DNA of 64,000 nt from Pseudoalteromonas luteoviolacea NCIMB 1944 (GTDB taxonomy: Bacteria > Pseudomonadota > Gammaproteobacteria > Enterobacterales > Alteromonadaceae): contig NZ_AUXS01000075.1 of assembly GCF_001625565.1 (NCBI RefSeq), positions 434,001-498,000 on the forward strand, given 5' to 3'. The position numbers and the translations under genes are program-made. The notes under the pieces were generated by a model. It ran no database searches. It was given only the letters and a program-made list of their open reading frames with translations, and was not told where the DNA came from. Positions 63,368-64,000 of this stretch are shown one piece after another (positions within the stretch are counted from its first letter, which is position 1; every line of letters starts with the position of its first letter).

Positions 63368-64000
63368 TTAACTAGTCTCTCGCAATGGGATATCAAATTC
63401 AACCATCAGGCCTCCTTGAGCACGGTTTTTCAACTTTATTTGACCTTGGTGGGCGTGAATGATGTCATTGCACAAACTGAGTCCAATACCTGAACCATCT
63501 TGTTTTGTTGAGTAAAAAGGCAGCAATGCTTGATGGAGGTTGCCATTTACAATGCCTGTGCCTCGGTCAACAATTGCAATTCGTAATCGGTCATAATCTT
63601 TAACCACTTTAACTGCTACCTGTGCAATATCGCCACCTGACTGATGGGCGTTCTTTAAAATATTGATCAATACCTGCTCTATTTGCGTCATGTCAAAATA
63701 GGCCTGCTCAGTAGGTAGTGGAGCGAGCAGTTCAAAAGAGTACAAAGTTCTAACTTGATCAAATAGAGGCTTCAGTGGGTGATAGTGTAAGTTAGGTTTG
63801 GGCAAGCGTGCAAAGCGTGCATATTGTGCAATGAACTCACTGAGGTTCAGTGTTCTTTGATCTATGGTTTGCAAAATATCTGGCAGTAATTCGAGGTGTT
63901 TATTTTGCGCTAGCATTGTTTTTGCGGACGATGTCAATGAGCTAATAGGAGCTAGTGAGTTATTTAGCTCATGACTTATCAAGCGAATAGCGTTTTTCCA
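63368..64000 (-). CDS. Sensor histidine kinase, C-terminal part (5' partial)
   Basis: The frame is open to the right edge, so only about 210 C-terminal residues are seen. The H-box is WKNAIRLISHELNNSLAPI, typical of the NtrY-like kinases. The ATPase follows with N-box VLINILKNAHQSGG, G1 IVDRGTGI, F-box FYSTK and G2 DGSGIGLSL. The sensor region and any response regulator lie outside the window. Position relative to the lipoprotein gene is conserved-looking but its signal is unknown. Confidence 0.92.
   Translation of the reverse strand, partial: WKNAIRLISHELNNSLAPISSLTSSAKTMLAQNKHLELLPDILQTIDQRTLNLSEFIAQYARFARLPKPNLHYHPLKPLFDQVRTLYSFELLAPLPTEQAYFDMTQIEQVLINILKNAHQSGGDIAQVAVKVVKDYDRLRIAIVDRGTGIVNGNLHQALLPFYSTKQDGSGIGLSLCNDIIHAHQGQIKLKNRAQGGLMVEFDIPLRETS

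Noticed and set aside
1..64000. Insertion sequences, integrases or phage genes
   Set aside because: I looked for transposase, integrase and phage structural genes on both strands and saw none.

Overview
The window looks like a chromosome segment of a marine gammaproteobacterium, most likely Pseudoalteromonas or a close relative. This is inferred from moderate AT-richness, two TonB-dependent receptors, the UvrY/GacA-UvrC-PgsA order followed by a Gly/Cys/Leu tRNA cluster, and the gene families present. I ran no database search.

Positions 1-30316 hold a non-ribosomal peptide synthetase (NRPS) cluster on the + strand, cut by the left edge. Its parts are: an NRPS with a luciferase-like monooxygenase embedded between C and A (C-LLM-A-T); a MacA/MacB-like export set (adaptor, ATPase, FtsX permease); a lipo-initiation NRPS (fatty acyl-AMP ligase-ACP-C-A-T); an NRPS whose A domain has lost its core motifs (C-A*-T); a penicillin-acylase-type Ntn hydrolase; a PvdE/SyrD-type peptide exporter; an NRPS with a TubC-like docking domain and a terminal C domain (C-A-T-C); and an NRPS with a degenerate C domain and a glycine-type A domain (C*-A-T). 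Fatty-acyl start, inner-membrane exporter, periplasmic acylase and MacAB-like efflux together match the logic of pyoverdine maturation: an acylated precursor is made, exported, deacylated and expelled. No thioesterase or reductase domain lies in the window, so release must be encoded elsewhere or be unusual. A TonB-dependent receptor follows behind a promoter and a terminator-like hairpin.

Positions 33000-53300 are mostly ordinary chromosome: helD, an amino-acid dehydrogenase, small secreted proteins, a second TonB receptor, a PspB-like protein, queC and queE (divergent), a solute-binding-like protein, cysK, a CBM9/DUF5916 outer-membrane protein, a dicarboxylate symporter, then uvrY-uvrC-pgsA. 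Among them is a 63-residue peptide gene with a double-glycine leader and a four-cysteine core, next to an intergenic pair of interleaved inverted repeats.

Positions 53359-54262 are a tRNA array of eight genes (Gly, Cys, Leu, Gly, Leu, Gly, Cys, Leu) behind a sigma-70 promoter with a GC-rich discriminator. Just downstream, on the - strand, is an accessory-looking three-gene set: a 1185-residue Lon-like protease/nSTAND ATPase/TPR membrane protein, an ECF-like sigma factor, and an unknown protein overlapping it by 4 bases. A divergent secreted subtilase with a chitin-binding-like tail, a lipoprotein and a truncated sensor kinase close the window. The two best candidates for undescribed biology are the NRPS cluster with its two decayed domains and the protease/STAND/sigma module.
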